DNA of 64,000 nucleotides, taken from assembly GCA_007922195.1 (NCBI GenBank), contig ML681963.1:59834240-59898239 (forward strand). Direction: 5' to 3'. Made by a program: the position numbers and the translations under genes. Source of the DNA: Podocnemis expansa (taxonomy: Eukaryota > Chordata > Testudines > Podocnemididae). The notes below the pieces were generated by a model. It was not told where the DNA came from. It saw nothing but the letters and a program-made list of their open reading frames with translations, and made no database searches. This document shows positions 23,045-34,775 of this stretch, one piece after another. Each line of letters opens with the position of its first letter. The stretch's first letter is position 1.

Positions 23045-23156
23045 TGTGTTACTTATATAGATTTGCAGTTTTTGCTTTACAGTCTTGCTGTGTCACTTAT
23101 ATAGATTTGCAGTTTTGCTTTACTGTTTTACTGTGTTGCTTATATAGATTTGCCAC
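23045..23156 (+). repeat. three ~44-bp tandem repeats
   Basis: Units start at 23045, 23089 and 23132. Each carries CTTATATAGATTTGC followed by a T-rich stretch. They are downstream of the TATA box, within the transcribed part of the LTR. Confidence 0.75.
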
Positions 23157-23605
23157 CTTAGTTGGTCTTGTAAGGTTGCTGTTTTAGTTGTTAATTGCTA
23201 CCTCAAGTGTCACTGTGATTGCCCATTGAAAAATTTTCCCCGTTGTTGCTCTAAATAAACAAACCCATTTCTCAGTTCAAACTCCTGAGTCCGGTGTCTC
23301 CTTCTCCCATCGCGGTTGGGAACCAACAGCGTGAAGTACTTTCATTTGTTTGTTTTAAACATGCTGCCTCTTCGTTTCATGGGGTGACTTGTTTTTTGTG
23401 TTAGGGGAAGGGGTAAATAATACTTCTCTATTCTCTTTATCCACACTACTCATGATTGTATAGCTCTCTATCATATTCCCCCTACTCATTTCTTTTCTAA
23501 GATAAACAGCCCCAGTCTCAAAAGGCCACTCTACTTTCAAGGGGCCCAAGAAAATATGAGAGCACTGAGTCTTCTCATAAGCCCTGAAATCCTTCTCCTG
23601 TCTCA

Positions 23606-23873
23606 ATGGGTGTGTTCACACAGCTTTCTTATTTCGAAACAACAGAGGTTGTTTCAAAATAAGAAAGACCATGGCCACACGACGTACGGCCATTTCGAAA
23701 CAAGCAAACCCCTTGTTTTGAAATGGCAGCCGTTCTTTCGAAATGGCTTAAAACCAATCCTTTTCGAAAGGACGGTTATTTTGAAACCGTTGGTTTCAAA
23801 ATAACGATGTTCAGACATGTTATTTTGAAACAATTGTTGTTTCAAAATAACTATGGACATTCCTCCCAGGGTG
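23606..23873 (+). mobile_element. PIF/Harbinger left-end fragment
   Basis: Starts GGGTGTGTTCACACAGC and continues with the TTATTTCGAAACAAC... palindromes in the same order as 61130-61430, up to TCCTCCCAGGGTGC. There the match stops and DIRS sequence begins. The right end is absent. Confidence 0.7.
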
Positions 23874-24751
23874 CTTAGCCCAGGTACTGGGGCCAGGAAA
23901 CGGTGCAGATCCCAGCCACCCCAGAGGCTTTCGAAGTGGCAAAGTTTCTGTTGCCTTTGCCTACGCCTACTCCCCTGAAGCCCCCTAAGCAAAGAGGAAA
24001 GCCTGCTTTCCTTTTGGGGAAATGGATACCTACTGAACAGCACTGCTCTCCAGCACCTAGCATGGTGTCGAGCTCCCTGGCACCATAAGACGTAGCTCCC
24101 CTAAGGGAGACAGGCAGTACCACCCCAAGCCGTACTCTGAAGCGCCCTACATCACATTCCACTTCTCCCCGGCACCACAGTGCCACTATATTCCGGGTGC
24201 TGTCTATTTGGCCCAGCTCTGAACCACCTGTGCGCCAAGAAGGCTCTTGCTCCCTGAGTCTGGAGATTATCCCTTCCAGAAGGAGCAGATGAGCCAGAAG
24301 AAGGTCATTAGCACCTAGTGCATATCAGTACCAACCGCATGAGTGGTCGGTGCCGAGAGAAGTCCTGTTTCAGTGGGCTCATGGTACCGAAAAGCCCACA
24401 CTTTAAAACCCAGATAGGGAATTGATCCCCAAGCCAGCGTCATATGGGGGGACACCATGGCACACTTTGACCTTCTACGCTTGGTATCTGTCCACATGAG
24501 CTTAGAGGCTGAACCCATCGAGGGGACCAGGATCCCCCCTATTCAGTCCTGGCTTATAATCTTTCCTGGATGCTATAGCCGTGCTGCTGCACCCCAGCGT
24601 ACATGACATCGTCAGATCCTGCTGGCAATGTCCCACTTCCATTCCCCTGGTGTCGGACATAGCAGCACACAAATACCAGGCCCACCGGCGGGTTTACCCT
24701 GCCTCATTCATCACCCGAGCCTGAGTCTCCAGGTGATCAAAGCCACCCTTG

Positions 24752-26750
24752 TGTTACCCCAGGACTTGGTTTCAGACTGTTCCGCAGTCTAATTAGATAA
24801 TAAACACTGAGGTAACGAGGTGGGATCTCTGCTACCCGAATGGCTGAATGCCTCTGGTGAAAATACAGCTACAGCCTGCCGATCAAGAACAGACAAGGAG
24901 AGCAACAAAAAACCTGGAGCCACGGAGTTAATGAATGCCAGTATTTATTAATTAGAGCAATAATTAAAATACAATAGGAAAGATGTAAGGTAATCTAACC
25001 AACAATGTACCATGAGGCAGGAAATATTAGTTATATAAGCATATTTAGACAAGCATAACCAGTAGCAACAGTATGTTAAAAGGCACAATAATATTTAACA
25101 AGAAGGCAGGGCAAGATAACACAAACAACAATTAACGCATAGTTACAAATAGAAACATTTCACAGGTGGGGATCAATCACATGTGAAATGGGGAGATTTC
25201 AATTTCTCTCACTTTTAAAGGATAAGGATTATCAGTACTTTCATAGCTGTCTCTGTTACAGTAAAGAACTTTCTGTAAGGATCGGGCCCTTGTCAGCTGC
25301 TTGGGTTAGTTAATGTTCTGACAGTTTTTCTCTCTCTGCGGTTGATCAGTTCTTAAAGCCCTAACTTCTTAAAAGGTGTAATCTTCCTTACCCAAAAACA
25401 CCTGATGAAAGTTCAGCTGGAAAAGAGTCCTCTTGATGCAGCTAGATACTGAGCAGGCTTTGGCTTGCAATGTAATGGTCTTGCTCCCTCTCTCTCTCTC
25501 TGCAGTTGCCCTAGTGACAAGACTACAGGGTTTCTCTGGACTCAGCAGGGCTCATGGCGGTGATGTCACAGCTCTGTTTGTAGTCTCAATGCTGATCTAT
25601 CTATACCAATGGAAGGTAAGTTGCGTGTATGCAAATATATGTTGTGTGTGTGTGAGATTGTGGACGTGTGTGTGTGTGAGAGTGCGAGTGGTTTTTAGGC
25701 GCTTCTAGGACCGCTGCGTTCCAGTGGCTGGGCGGCAATAGGTTCTTCAGCGTGTGTGCAGAGTCAGAGCTTTCAGAGCCTAAGTTGGAACTTAGCTCTT
25801 TCAGCATGTGTGCAGCGTATGCTTGCAAGAATCAGAGTATCAGACCTTGAGGCAGGACTTGGTTAGCTGTGTGGTCTGGACCCTTCATCAAGCAATAAGT
25901 CAGACTAACTGAGACTTCACGCAGCCGGATAGGATTTCCTCGGTAACCAGCATTTATGGGCAGGACTCAGTTAGCTGCGTAGTGTGGCTCTTTGGAAAGA
26001 AAGGCTCTTCTAAGACTAAGTCCCGCGACTTCGCTCAAATTTCTCTGGAACCAACACCTATGGGCAGAACTCAGTTAGCTGCATGGTGCGGCCCTTTGGA
26101 AAGGAAGGCTCTTCTGAGACTAAGTCCCACAACCTAGCCCAGATTAAGTCCTGAGTCCCTGCTCAGAGACTAAGTCCGGAGATGTCCTTCTGAGACTAAG
26201 TCCCGCGACCTAGCTCATCAAAGGTCCACCAGAGATGTTGTTGCTCTCTCTGGGGATGAGTGAGAGTGTGACTCCTAGTGCAGCGGGAACATAGCCAGAG
26301 GCCTGTGGAAGGAGTGGGAGAAGAGACTCCTAGTGCAATGGGAACCAACACCAAAAGACTGCTGGATCCCATAAGGAACTCCTAGATCTCCAAAGTTTAG
26401 CTGGAAATGCTGCTGCTTATATACAAATCTGAGGGTCAAAATTCCACCTTTCTGTAAGCCAGCTGACTTGCTCTATCCAATCACTAAAGGGAGTGGGGGA
26501 GGTGCGAGGCCGTCAATGATGGGGGAGGTGGAATGTGTGGGTGGATGCCTGATGGGAGGGGGAGTGAGCTCATCTCACTCCTCATACCATTGCTCTTAGT
26601 GCATAACTCTGTTAGGTGCCATCTAATGTACATTTTGAATATTGCATCCTTAATTTAATTTTCTCTGCTAGATTGCCTTATCCTATTTTCACCAGATTTT
26701 CCTTATTCACTAATTGAAAGCCAATTTAGGTGGCAAAATCTCGGGCTACA
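24752..26750 (-). mobile_element. long solo LTR-like insertion (1999 bp)
   Basis: Begins TGTTACCCC and ends GGGCTACA on the plus strand, inverted at the tips. CTTG flanks both sides (24748-24751, 26751-26754). The DIRS copy near 50600-50650 runs straight through this point, so it acts as an empty site. On the minus strand TATATAAG (26416-26423) and AATAAA (24944-24949) are in LTR order, with about 190 bp from AATAAA to the end. The 1.45 kb between them is unusually long. Interior contains (CT)n near 25482, (TG)n near 25642 and 104-bp repeats. Confidence 0.7.
25850..26215. repeat. 104-bp tandem repeats inside the LTR
   Basis: TATGGGCAGGACTCAGTTAG at 25955 recurs as a near copy at 26059. GGCAGGACTTGGTTAGCTG at about 25850 is an older unit. 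GAGACTAAGTCC recurs three more times to 26200. Confidence 0.7.
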
Positions 26751-26823
26751 CTTGGGTGTGGAATACAACCTGCCCCCTGGATCCCATGCCAAAGTCCAGA
26801 GGTGCTAGACAGCTGGAAATTCT

Positions 26824-27113
26824 AGCAAAAAAACCAAGGAGTCGTGTGGCACTTTAAGATTAACAGATTTATTTTTCGCATGAGTTTTCGTGGGAGAAAA
26901 TCCCCCTTCGTCAGATGCTTCGAAGGTGGGTGAACACCCATCTTCGAAGCATCTGATGAAGTGGGATTTTCTCCCACGAAAGCTCATGTGAAAAATAAAT
27001 CTTTTAGTCATAAAGTCCACACGACTCCTTGGGTTTGGTGTTTTTTTTGTTTGTTTGTTTGTTTGTTTGTTTGTTTTTGCTGGACTAGACTAACACAGCT
27101 ATCCCTTTGGAAA
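26824..27113. mobile_element. Penelope-derived inverted dimer (290 bp)
   Basis: Two tails in opposite orientation pair almost perfectly around 26935, for example CGTGGGAGAAAATCCC and GGGATTTTCTCCCACG. The right side ends with (GTTT)n and CTAACACAGCTATCCC. An exact 11-bp duplication CTGGAAATTCT flanks it (26813-26823, 27114-27124), within DIRS gag. Confidence 0.9.
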
Positions 27114-27650
27114 CTGGAAATTCTGGGCAGAAAAGTGTACTCAACCTCTGCCTTCCAGCTCCATATAGCTAACCATGAAGTGCTGGTGTCTAGATACACC
27201 TTAGATATATGGGACTCTTTAAAAAGGTTCAGAGACCTGCTTCCCCAGGAACATAGGAAAGATTATGAATCCCTCCTAGAGGAAGGCTCGCTGGCATCCC
27301 GTGACTCGGTCCTACCTGTATGTGGTGCCTCAGACATGGCAAGCCGAGGAGTAGCCTTGGCTATCATTATGAGGTGCATGTCATGGCTTCAGGAGCAGAC
27401 CTGCCTCAAGACACTCAACAGGCCATCCAGGACTTTCCTTTTGAGGAATAGTCCTTATTTGTAGAGGACACAGATCTCCTGTTAAATGGCGCCAGGGACC
27501 CCAGATTGGATCTTCGATCTTTGGGCATGCTCCCATCCCAAACACGCAGTTGTCCCCCTAGCTGTCACCAGCATAGGGAATATCAGCCCTCTTGACCAGG
27601 TGAGGAACAAGATCAGCCCCTTGGGGACCCAGAACTCTTGCTTCCACAGG

Positions 27651-28829
27651 GCTTCCCTCCTTTGAATACTGGGCCCACTGACGATAACCGCCCTGAGTGC
27701 ACACCACCCTAATCTCTCACGCCATCTTCCTGTTCCTGCAGAAACCCCTCAGAACATAGCAGAGGTGTCCTCAGGTATGGCCCCATCCCCCCTCCCCACA
27801 ACTAAGGGAAGGGGGAAAATGCCTCCTCTGTTCCTTCATGCACCTCTTCCCTAAGCTAGAGCCAGCTAACTGATCATAGTTTTCCATCTCCCTATGTGTT
27901 GGGGCTCTTTTCGTGACATACCCTTGCGTCACAGCTGAATACCTGTGGACCTCTCTGGTGTCTCGTGACACATCACCCCCTCTACCGGCTGGGGTTTATT
28001 CTGCCTCCACAGCCTCCCTCAAGGTTTAATAAGGGCCGACTTATTTCGAATACATCCCTATTTGCCTCCTTTCCTCCTTTGCTCATAGCCTTGAAATTTC
28101 CACTGTTGGGAACCTCAGGAAATTTTTCCTCATTCAGACCCCAACTATTGCAAGAGCACGGGTTAGTAATTATTAAGAAGGCCAGGATAAGATCATATGC
28201 TCAACCGGAGAGTCACAGCGTGCCCTCCTGATCCCTGGGGTCAACCCCACAGGGCTTGAACACATGAGCAATGGGGCACTCATAGCACCATATAGCCCTG
28301 TGGTGGGATCCTCAAGCTCATTTTTAAAAAATATTCCTTCAGCTTTCACGAGGAAATATTCCTGCAAAAACAACCCAGATAGCCCCAAATCACCCTCACA
28401 AATCCACAGGGCCATCTACTACCGTGTTATTAGGTGAGCATCGCATGTTGTTTCTCTTGGTAGGGCACATGATATACATTCTCCCCTCCTTCCCTTTTTC
28501 GTCCTGCAGTCTCCTCAGGTTGCAGGAAGTAGCGGGTGGACGATGTCACCGATCAGTGGGCAACCCACTGTCGTTTTTCTTTTCCATTTGGGGACTTTCC
28601 CCACCCCTTTCCCTTCAGCAAGGCCGCCCCATGAGAACCCTGGGGATTTTTCTTCTCCTTGTGGGTTGCAAAAAGCAGAGATAGCTAGATGGCACTCCCA
28701 AATCTTTACTCCTTTATGGTGTACTGTATGGATAAGTCCATCTCACTACCTCTGCCCCTCCAGTAAGGGTTTATCCTCTGGGTTTTAGTCAGAAGAGTAA
28801 ACCCTGGGTCACCTAATTCCTTCTAAAAA
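27651..28829. other. no gene seen; C/T-rich sequence after DIRS gag
   Basis: No frame with recognisable coding. It could be the decayed region downstream of gag copy B, but I see no RT motif. Confidence 0.4.
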
Positions 28830-29235
28830 AAGCAAGGAGTTATGTGGCACTTAAAGACTAACAGATTTATTTTTTGCATGAGCTTTCATGGGAGCAAATC
28901 CCACTTCGTCAGATGCATTGAAGATGGGTGAACTTATAGAATGGAATGAAAATAAATGCAAGGGGTTGTGAAACATAGGATCAGCTCATACAGTAACAGC
29001 AAATCAGAGCAGGTTTTAGGTTCAAACCCTGGGAAGCCTGAAGTCAAATTATCTTTTGTAATGGGAAAAGAACCCATAGTCTCAATTTAATCCTGCTTTC
29101 ACAGAATTTAATTTGCATATTAATTCCAGTTCAGCTGTTTCTCTTTGAAGTCTTGATGTCCCAGTCACATCTCTGACGATGGTTGTCAACAAATCATTTA
29201 TCGAGTGATTAGAAAGATGGAAGTGCTCATTTCTT
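28830..29235 (-). pseudogene. Penelope-like element, 3' end with C-terminal coding remnant
   Basis: On the minus strand a coding end (HFHLSNHSINDLLTTIVRDV near 29165-29225) resembles the C-terminal part after the GIY-YIG endonuclease of Penelope-like elements. It runs through a 3' UTR into the common tail (TTCGTCAGATGC, CTTTAAGTGCC, AACTCCTTGC). The same order holds at 56248-56680, which ties the dispersed tail to the coding sequence. Confidence 0.75.
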
Positions 29236-31150
29236 CTGTCTATGCTAGGGCCCGCCCCATCTCCCTCTTCTGTAGGGACACCCACGGGGGCATGGCAGGG
29301 AGGAGTCCTCCCCTTGATTAGAAGCAAAAGGGCCCTCCTGCCCTCTGGGTTTGCCAGGAGCAGGACTCTTTCTATCCTGTACGCTATCCCATTGCTTTCT
29401 GGGTAAGTGTGTTCGAACAGAGGAGGATGGATTCCCTGAATGCTCATGAGCTGCACGCCCTCGACTATGCAACTTTGATATGGTCACCCTCCACTTCCTT
29501 GGACATACCCCTCCCTGTCCCTTCCTCATCCACTAAAGGGGCCCCTTGATGGTTCGCCCCCTCCTCCATTCTGCCCACATAAGGCCTATCAGGGAAATAT
29601 TGACCTGTGCAAATCAGGTAAGGAGAGATAGAGACCCTTACTCTCTCTCAAAGGTTTTTGATATAGGGAGTTGTCTGATCCATTTCACTGCCTCCAGTTT
29701 GGGCGAGGGGTCAATGGGAAGGGTAGTCCACCCATGCCCAGAAAACTTCCCAGGATACTCCTGCATACACCTTGTGACCGCCCCTGGCCCGGGTATAAGT
29801 ATGTTAACTTATGTTCTCCAGTTTTATCTCTTTCAAACCCTGGACTGCTTCCTGTCTTAACTGATAGAGGTGTTTGGGAACTTTGAGCCCTAGGTGCTCA
29901 GTCAGAGGCCTAAGGGGGCCTGTCATTCTCCAGCGTACTTGGGCCTCCCCTCCTATATGATGCAAAGGAATCTTAGTGTAGGCAAAGGCCAACCTTGAGC
30001 CGCTTGCCATATTTCCTCCCTGCTCTTGGGGTCTTTTGTCCTTTGCTTCCTTGAAGCATGATCTCAGTGTCCTGGGATCTGCTCACACCTTCCCATTGGA
30101 GGAGGAAGGGTATGGAGGTGGAAGACTCCCCTTCCCCCCCCTTCCGTTTCTTGCTTGCTTGGGGTTTTTTCCTGTGATTACTCCTTCAATACTCTGGGCT
30201 TGCATCTGTCCTAGGGGGGACCAACCATATGTTTACATACAGGGATCCTATGGGAATTATCCTTGGACGTCGCAAATTCTCCACCCTTACCCTCTCCTTA
30301 ACATCATGGGGCAGTGCAGACCATGACTACCCCAGCTTACTGGGGGAACTGAGGAGGTGCCTTTGTCTGGGAGTTCCACAATGATGTCCATAAACCCTAG
30401 GTCTCCGAGGTGACCCCTCTCCCATCAGGACCACCCTGCTAGATCCCTTCATTGGAGTTTTTTTCCATCCAGCTTAGCGACGCCCGAAGGCCATGGTGCT
30501 ACCCCCACCTCCCCCCAAAATGGGTAGGATAGGGTAGGCCTTTGCCCAACCCTCTCTGTGTAGGTGCGAGTCAGTCTTTCAACCCAGAGTAGATGGCCCA
30601 TCTTTACAATCTCCCACTATCCACAGTTCTGCTATCATAGTGGGGATTGAGGCCCTGAAGATAATTAAATAGAATCAGGGATTAGATCCCACCTTTTATG
30701 CAGGTGGCGGACCTCTCTCACAAGTCTCACCGGCGGAAACCTCCCCATCTCCTATGGTTCACTCAATACCTGTTAGCTATAGGCTTTTCTAAAACAGGCT
30801 TAGTTTGTATGGGCCAATCTTCCATTTCCCCCAGTGTACAGGGGATAACCTGGGCAGCATCTATGCTGACCTTCAGAAGACGTGACTCACTTCCCTTCAA
30901 TGTTTTCCAGGGAAGTGCTCGCAGAACAATTGAGAGGTGCAGTGTTATTGCTACAGAGGCTAACAAGCCCCCAGCCTATCAGACGCTCTCTCAGTTCTCA
31001 TGGTTGGGGACTTTCTGTGCTTGGCACAGCCAACGTTACACTTCCCAGCCCAACACATGGTGACACACAGGTTTTCTCAGGTCCCCTTGCTCAGCATTTT
31101 CCTGGGACTCTGGAGAGTTAAAAGATATCCCCTCCATATAGGCTAAACAA
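29236..31150. other. unassigned C/T-rich sequence ending in a DIRS terminus
   Basis: About 1.9 kb without a recognised domain. Its last ~150 bp resemble 60866-61058, so at least the right part belongs to a repeat family with DIRS-type ends. I looked for a tyrosine recombinase and did not find it. Confidence 0.4.
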
Positions 31151-31296
31151 CCTGCTTTTTAGGCACCCTTCTAGGTTTTGGAGCTTGCCTTAAGGGGATA
31201 GCCTTGCTGAAGGCAGAAAACTCCAACTCTGCCCACCATCCACAGTACGGCTAGTGGTCACCTAACACTGAATGTATCCAAGCAGTGGTCAAAGAA
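31151..31296 (+). repeat. right-end sequence of a DIRS-type element
   Basis: TTTAGGCACCCTTC, CTCTGCCCACCATCCACAG and GGCTAGTGGTCACCTAACAC recur in the same order at 60886-60990. It is therefore element sequence, not unique flank. Confidence 0.65.
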
Positions 31297-31609
31297 GAAC
31301 GGTGGGTTACTTACCAGTAACCATCATTCTTCGAGATGGGTTGCTCACATACATTCAGGACCCACCCCCCCACCATCCCTGCTGTCCAGAGTTGGCGACT
31401 TAAAGGGGACTGGGGAGGGTCAGGGTCGGGGCTGCATATATAGCCACGGGAGTGGCCAGAGGGGGCGTTGGCCACTGACCTTGCTCTGACAGGCTAGGGC
31501 AAAAAGCTTCTGATCAGTCATGTGCTGAGGCACATAGACACCTAACACTGACTGTATGCGAGCAGCCCATCTCGAAGAAGGATGGTTACTGGTAAGTAAC
31601 CTGCCGTTC
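31297..31609. repeat. DIRS terminal region with 50-nt inverted arms
   Basis: Arms 31297-31346 and 31560-31609 are inverted copies, including GTTACTTACCAGTAACC / GGTTACTGGTAAGTAAC and TTCTTCGAGATGGG / CCCATCTCGAAGAA. Between them lies a TATA-like TATATAG at 31437-31443. A direct repeat, CCTAACACTGAATGTATCC at 31261 and CCTAACACTGACTGTATGC at 31541, overlaps the arms. The layout fits a DIRS end. The right arm contains GGTAAG, a possible splice donor into gag. Confidence 0.7.
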
Positions 31610-32470
31610 TTTGGCAAGTGGTGGGTGATGGAAGCATAGTCTCTGCTTTTTCATATTATTTAGTTTCTTGTACCATACACATCACCATAGTATTTGACCA
31701 CTTTTTTTCCCTGAGGCAACCTCTCCCTCCTAAGAAGATTCTACAATGGTGTTAAAAGATATTAAGTGTTCTTGTTGCAAAAGAGAGAAAAAGTTAGTTT
31801 AGGTAGTCTTTAGCTGCTGCTGTTGAAGTCCAGTCCTGTTTCAATTTAAGGAAAACAAGACAGACAGATGCATGGAAAGAATAGAATAGTGAAGATAGCA
31901 GGTGTGTCTTTTTAGTACATGTCTTGCTTGTAACTTAACTGGTGATAAAGCATGGGCACACTGCATAACAACTTACTAGCTGCTTGAAGACTTAGCTAAC
32001 TTTGGATTGTTTAAACTATAAAGCATTGCATTTAAGCTTTCCTTAAAAGTTATTTTCTCACACTAGTATTGCAAAAGGTAGAGTTGTCCTAACTCGTAAG
32101 GCAGACTTTTATTAAACAGAAAGCAACATAAGGAAGATAGGAAAGAGGAAAAAGAAGGTAATGGAAGGAAAAATGATATGTTGTGGAAGAAACAATATTA
32201 GGAACCTTTCTAAAGGATTCCGCTGAATGTTGTGGAGATGATGATGTCATTTGGTTCTCTGTTCTTGCTTAAACTTGTTTGGATATCCTTCAAGGAGCAG
32301 GACAAAGAAGGCCCAAAGGAATGGCAGCAGAGGATGGCTGCCAAGATGGTAAATTTCACTCTCTCTCTTTCAAAGTGTTTGATCTGCCAACCTTCCAGTC
32401 CACAGCAAGATGCCAAATGGCTGCCAAAAAAGGAATGTCTCCAGAAAGCAATGTTTTTAGCACTTTATCT

Positions 32471-32669
32471 CAGTGTTTGCCAACCAGTGTGCCATCAGGT
32501 CTGAGCAGGTGTGCCACAAAATTTTTTGAAAAACTACTCAAAGAGCTCTGGATTGGCTCATTGGCTCATGAATATTCATGAGGTCATTTGGAAACTATGT
32601 GGTGGTGTGCCTCAAATTAATTAAAGATAGCATGGTGTGCCACAGCAGAGAAAGTGTTAGGAACCATTG
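32471..32669. mobile_element. non-autonomous hAT MITE (199 bp)
   Basis: Ends CAGTGTTTGCCAACC and GTTAGGAACCATTG are imperfect inverted repeats. Flanks CTTTATCT and CTCTATCC match at 6 of 8. It is inserted in DIRS copy C gag. Confidence 0.7.
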
Positions 32670-34683
32670 CTCTATCCCAGTCTTGTTTGCTGTTCTGCTG
32701 CAAGTGAAAAGTCTAGAACTGAGGAAATGTTATGGTGCCTGAGAACAACTGAACATATTTAGAAGAAAGGTTTATTCTTTGCTGCCCAGATACTTATAGC
32801 TACTAATTATCAGGCATTTATGATATACTATAATTTTGCATTCTGATCCAAAGCTGCCAAATGGGCCCAGGAAACTGTTTAGGATAAAACTCAAGAATTT
32901 CTGGAGTTGTTCAAAGACAACTAGGAAGTGTCCAGGCATTTCTTTGATATATGTGACACTACTGCCTTGTCTTTAAGTTTCGTTGTCATCTTTGGGAGAG
33001 ATTAGTGTTTCACCTGTCACAGAAATGGACCCAGTCTCAGAACTTAAATAAAAAAGGGGAAAAAAAAATAGGCCTCTCATTTGAGAAACTTGATGGGTCA
33101 TGGACTTAGCTTTGGAAAGCACAGATCTCTTCAGCTCAAGACAGACAGAGTTTTAGAAAAGGTGTAAGCCACAAAGCTCTCAAGCAGATTTCAGGGTTTG
33201 AATCAACTTGCCTTTTTTACAATAAATCTTTGGATACAATAAAGTATAATAGCAGAAGTCTCCTGTAGAAACTGCCTACTAACAGAGACCCAGATACCTG
33301 GGATACATTCCAATCTTTGTCAAAAGAGATAAAACTCCTCTTATGGACTGTTAGCCACTGATGATGCTGAATATAGCATACAAATACACATACATGTAGT
33401 AGGACTTAGAGGCAGTCCTAGAGTACCCATTGACTCATCCATCTTTTTCTGCTATCTCTCCCTTTGGTTATTGTTTTGTTCCAATTTTTTTCAAGCATAG
33501 CAAGCCATGTCTTAGAACCTGTAAGTTCTAGAGATCATAAAATGGGTACTCCAATTAGAAGCTACACCAACACTCTGTGCTTTCCATTTTCAGGGATCTT
33601 TCTTATAAAAAAAACTACTTGAAGTGAAGGACTTAGCCCTGTTGAAAACGGGAACCGTAGAGGAGTGCCAGTGATTTATTGGGGAGAGGTTTTTATTCCC
33701 AGTGTTTGTTTATTTCCAAAAGAAACACCAATTCTGGATGTCTGCAATTTTAACAAATACCTAAAGAAAATCAAATTTCATATGGTTTGTCTGCAGAGCA
33801 TAATCTTTTTTTTTTTTCCCCAGCTGACAGGACTGGATTGAAACATGTGGCCTTTTTATTTGCTTACTTCTAGAATATCTAAATAGGACAAAAGCACAGA
33901 AAATATTTCAGGTTCTTGGAGAACACTGACCATTCTTTGAATAAGATGCCATCCTTTAGAAGGGCATTTGTTCCCAGGTTATCATCAAATGTTTGGTGAT
34001 AGTTGCACATTATGTGCATTGTTAAGATCTGGAGAAATATCAATTATCATCTAGATGACTGGCTCAGTGCATTCTTATAACAAGGTAGTTCATGTCTTTT
34101 GAGAGATTTGCTAATTTTTCAAGTCTGCCAGTCAGAATAAGTGAAGTAAAATTTAATGTGGTCCCAATTCAGGTTCTTACCTTCATGGAGGCTGTCTTAA
34201 CTAAGAACATTCTAACTTAACTACCTTAGGACAGATTCTGGGAGGTAATCCAGGCAGTGATGGTAGCTAGGTCCAGACCAAAAGGTTTTAATGTGGTTTT
34301 AGTAGTTAAACTTTAGGTTTAATAATGTGCAGCTTTCTTTGTGACCCTTGAAAGGGCAATTCAATGTAATGTACAAACCAAGCATTCACAGTTTGTACCT
34401 GATGTGTTCCCCCCTCAGCAGGTCAAAGACAATTGTAGAAACTGCCTGAGCGTTCCTTTAGACGCTGCCCTTTTCTCCAATACTACTCAGATCATGACTG
34501 GTATGGAGCTTCCAATGTAATTAGGGAAGCACTTCTACGATCTTTGACTGGTGGTGTTTGGAGACTCCAGAGGCATGGCCACCCATAAACTTACTACATT
34601 TGAAGGTCAGACTATGTCAATTTTTTGTTTCTTGCAGATCAAACCATTGAAAGCAGATCCTCACAGATAACCAGTATTGTAGT

Positions 34684-34775
34684 AAAACAAACAAGGAATC
34701 CTGTGGTACTCAAAGACTAACAAATGTATATGTTGCATGGACTTTCTTGGGAGAAGATCCCACTTTGTCATCCAC
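34684..34775 (-). repeat. Penelope-like 3' tail fragment
   Basis: AACAAGGAATCCTGTGG, AGACTAACAAATG and GGAGAAGATCCCAC are the tail in minus orientation. Confidence 0.7.

Larger units (their letters stand above)
22322..23328 (+). mobile_element. solo LTR (1007 bp)
   Basis: Starts TGTTCGTGCC and ends GGGAACCAACA. An exact 5-bp duplication GCGTG flanks it (22317-22321, 23329-23333). TATAAAA lies at 22740-22746 and AATAAA at 23254-23259, about 75 bp before the 3' end, so the orientation is plus and U3-R-U5 order is right. No gag, pol or env remains. It also holds two tandem-repeat tracts, listed separately. Confidence 0.9.
23875..27650 (+). pseudogene. DIRS-like gag remnant, copy B, interrupted
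   Basis: Matches the 49.7-51.1 kb copy in order: the Ser/Pro-rich linker (HCSPAPSMVSSS near 24040), then LEILGRKVYSTSAFQLHIANHE near 27115-27180, FRDLLPQEHRKDYESLLEEG near 27230-27290, ASRGVALAIIMRCMSWLQ near 27335-27395, and a DPRLDLRSLG-like end near 27500. It is broken by a 2-kb LTR (24752-26750) and a Penelope dimer (26824-27113). Stops are few in the last part. The gag role is inferred from DIRS family organisation. No RT follows here. Confidence 0.7.

Noticed and set aside
25482..25690. (CT)n and (TG)n tracts as regulatory sites
   Set aside because: Simple microsatellites inside an LTR-like insertion. Nothing else supports function.
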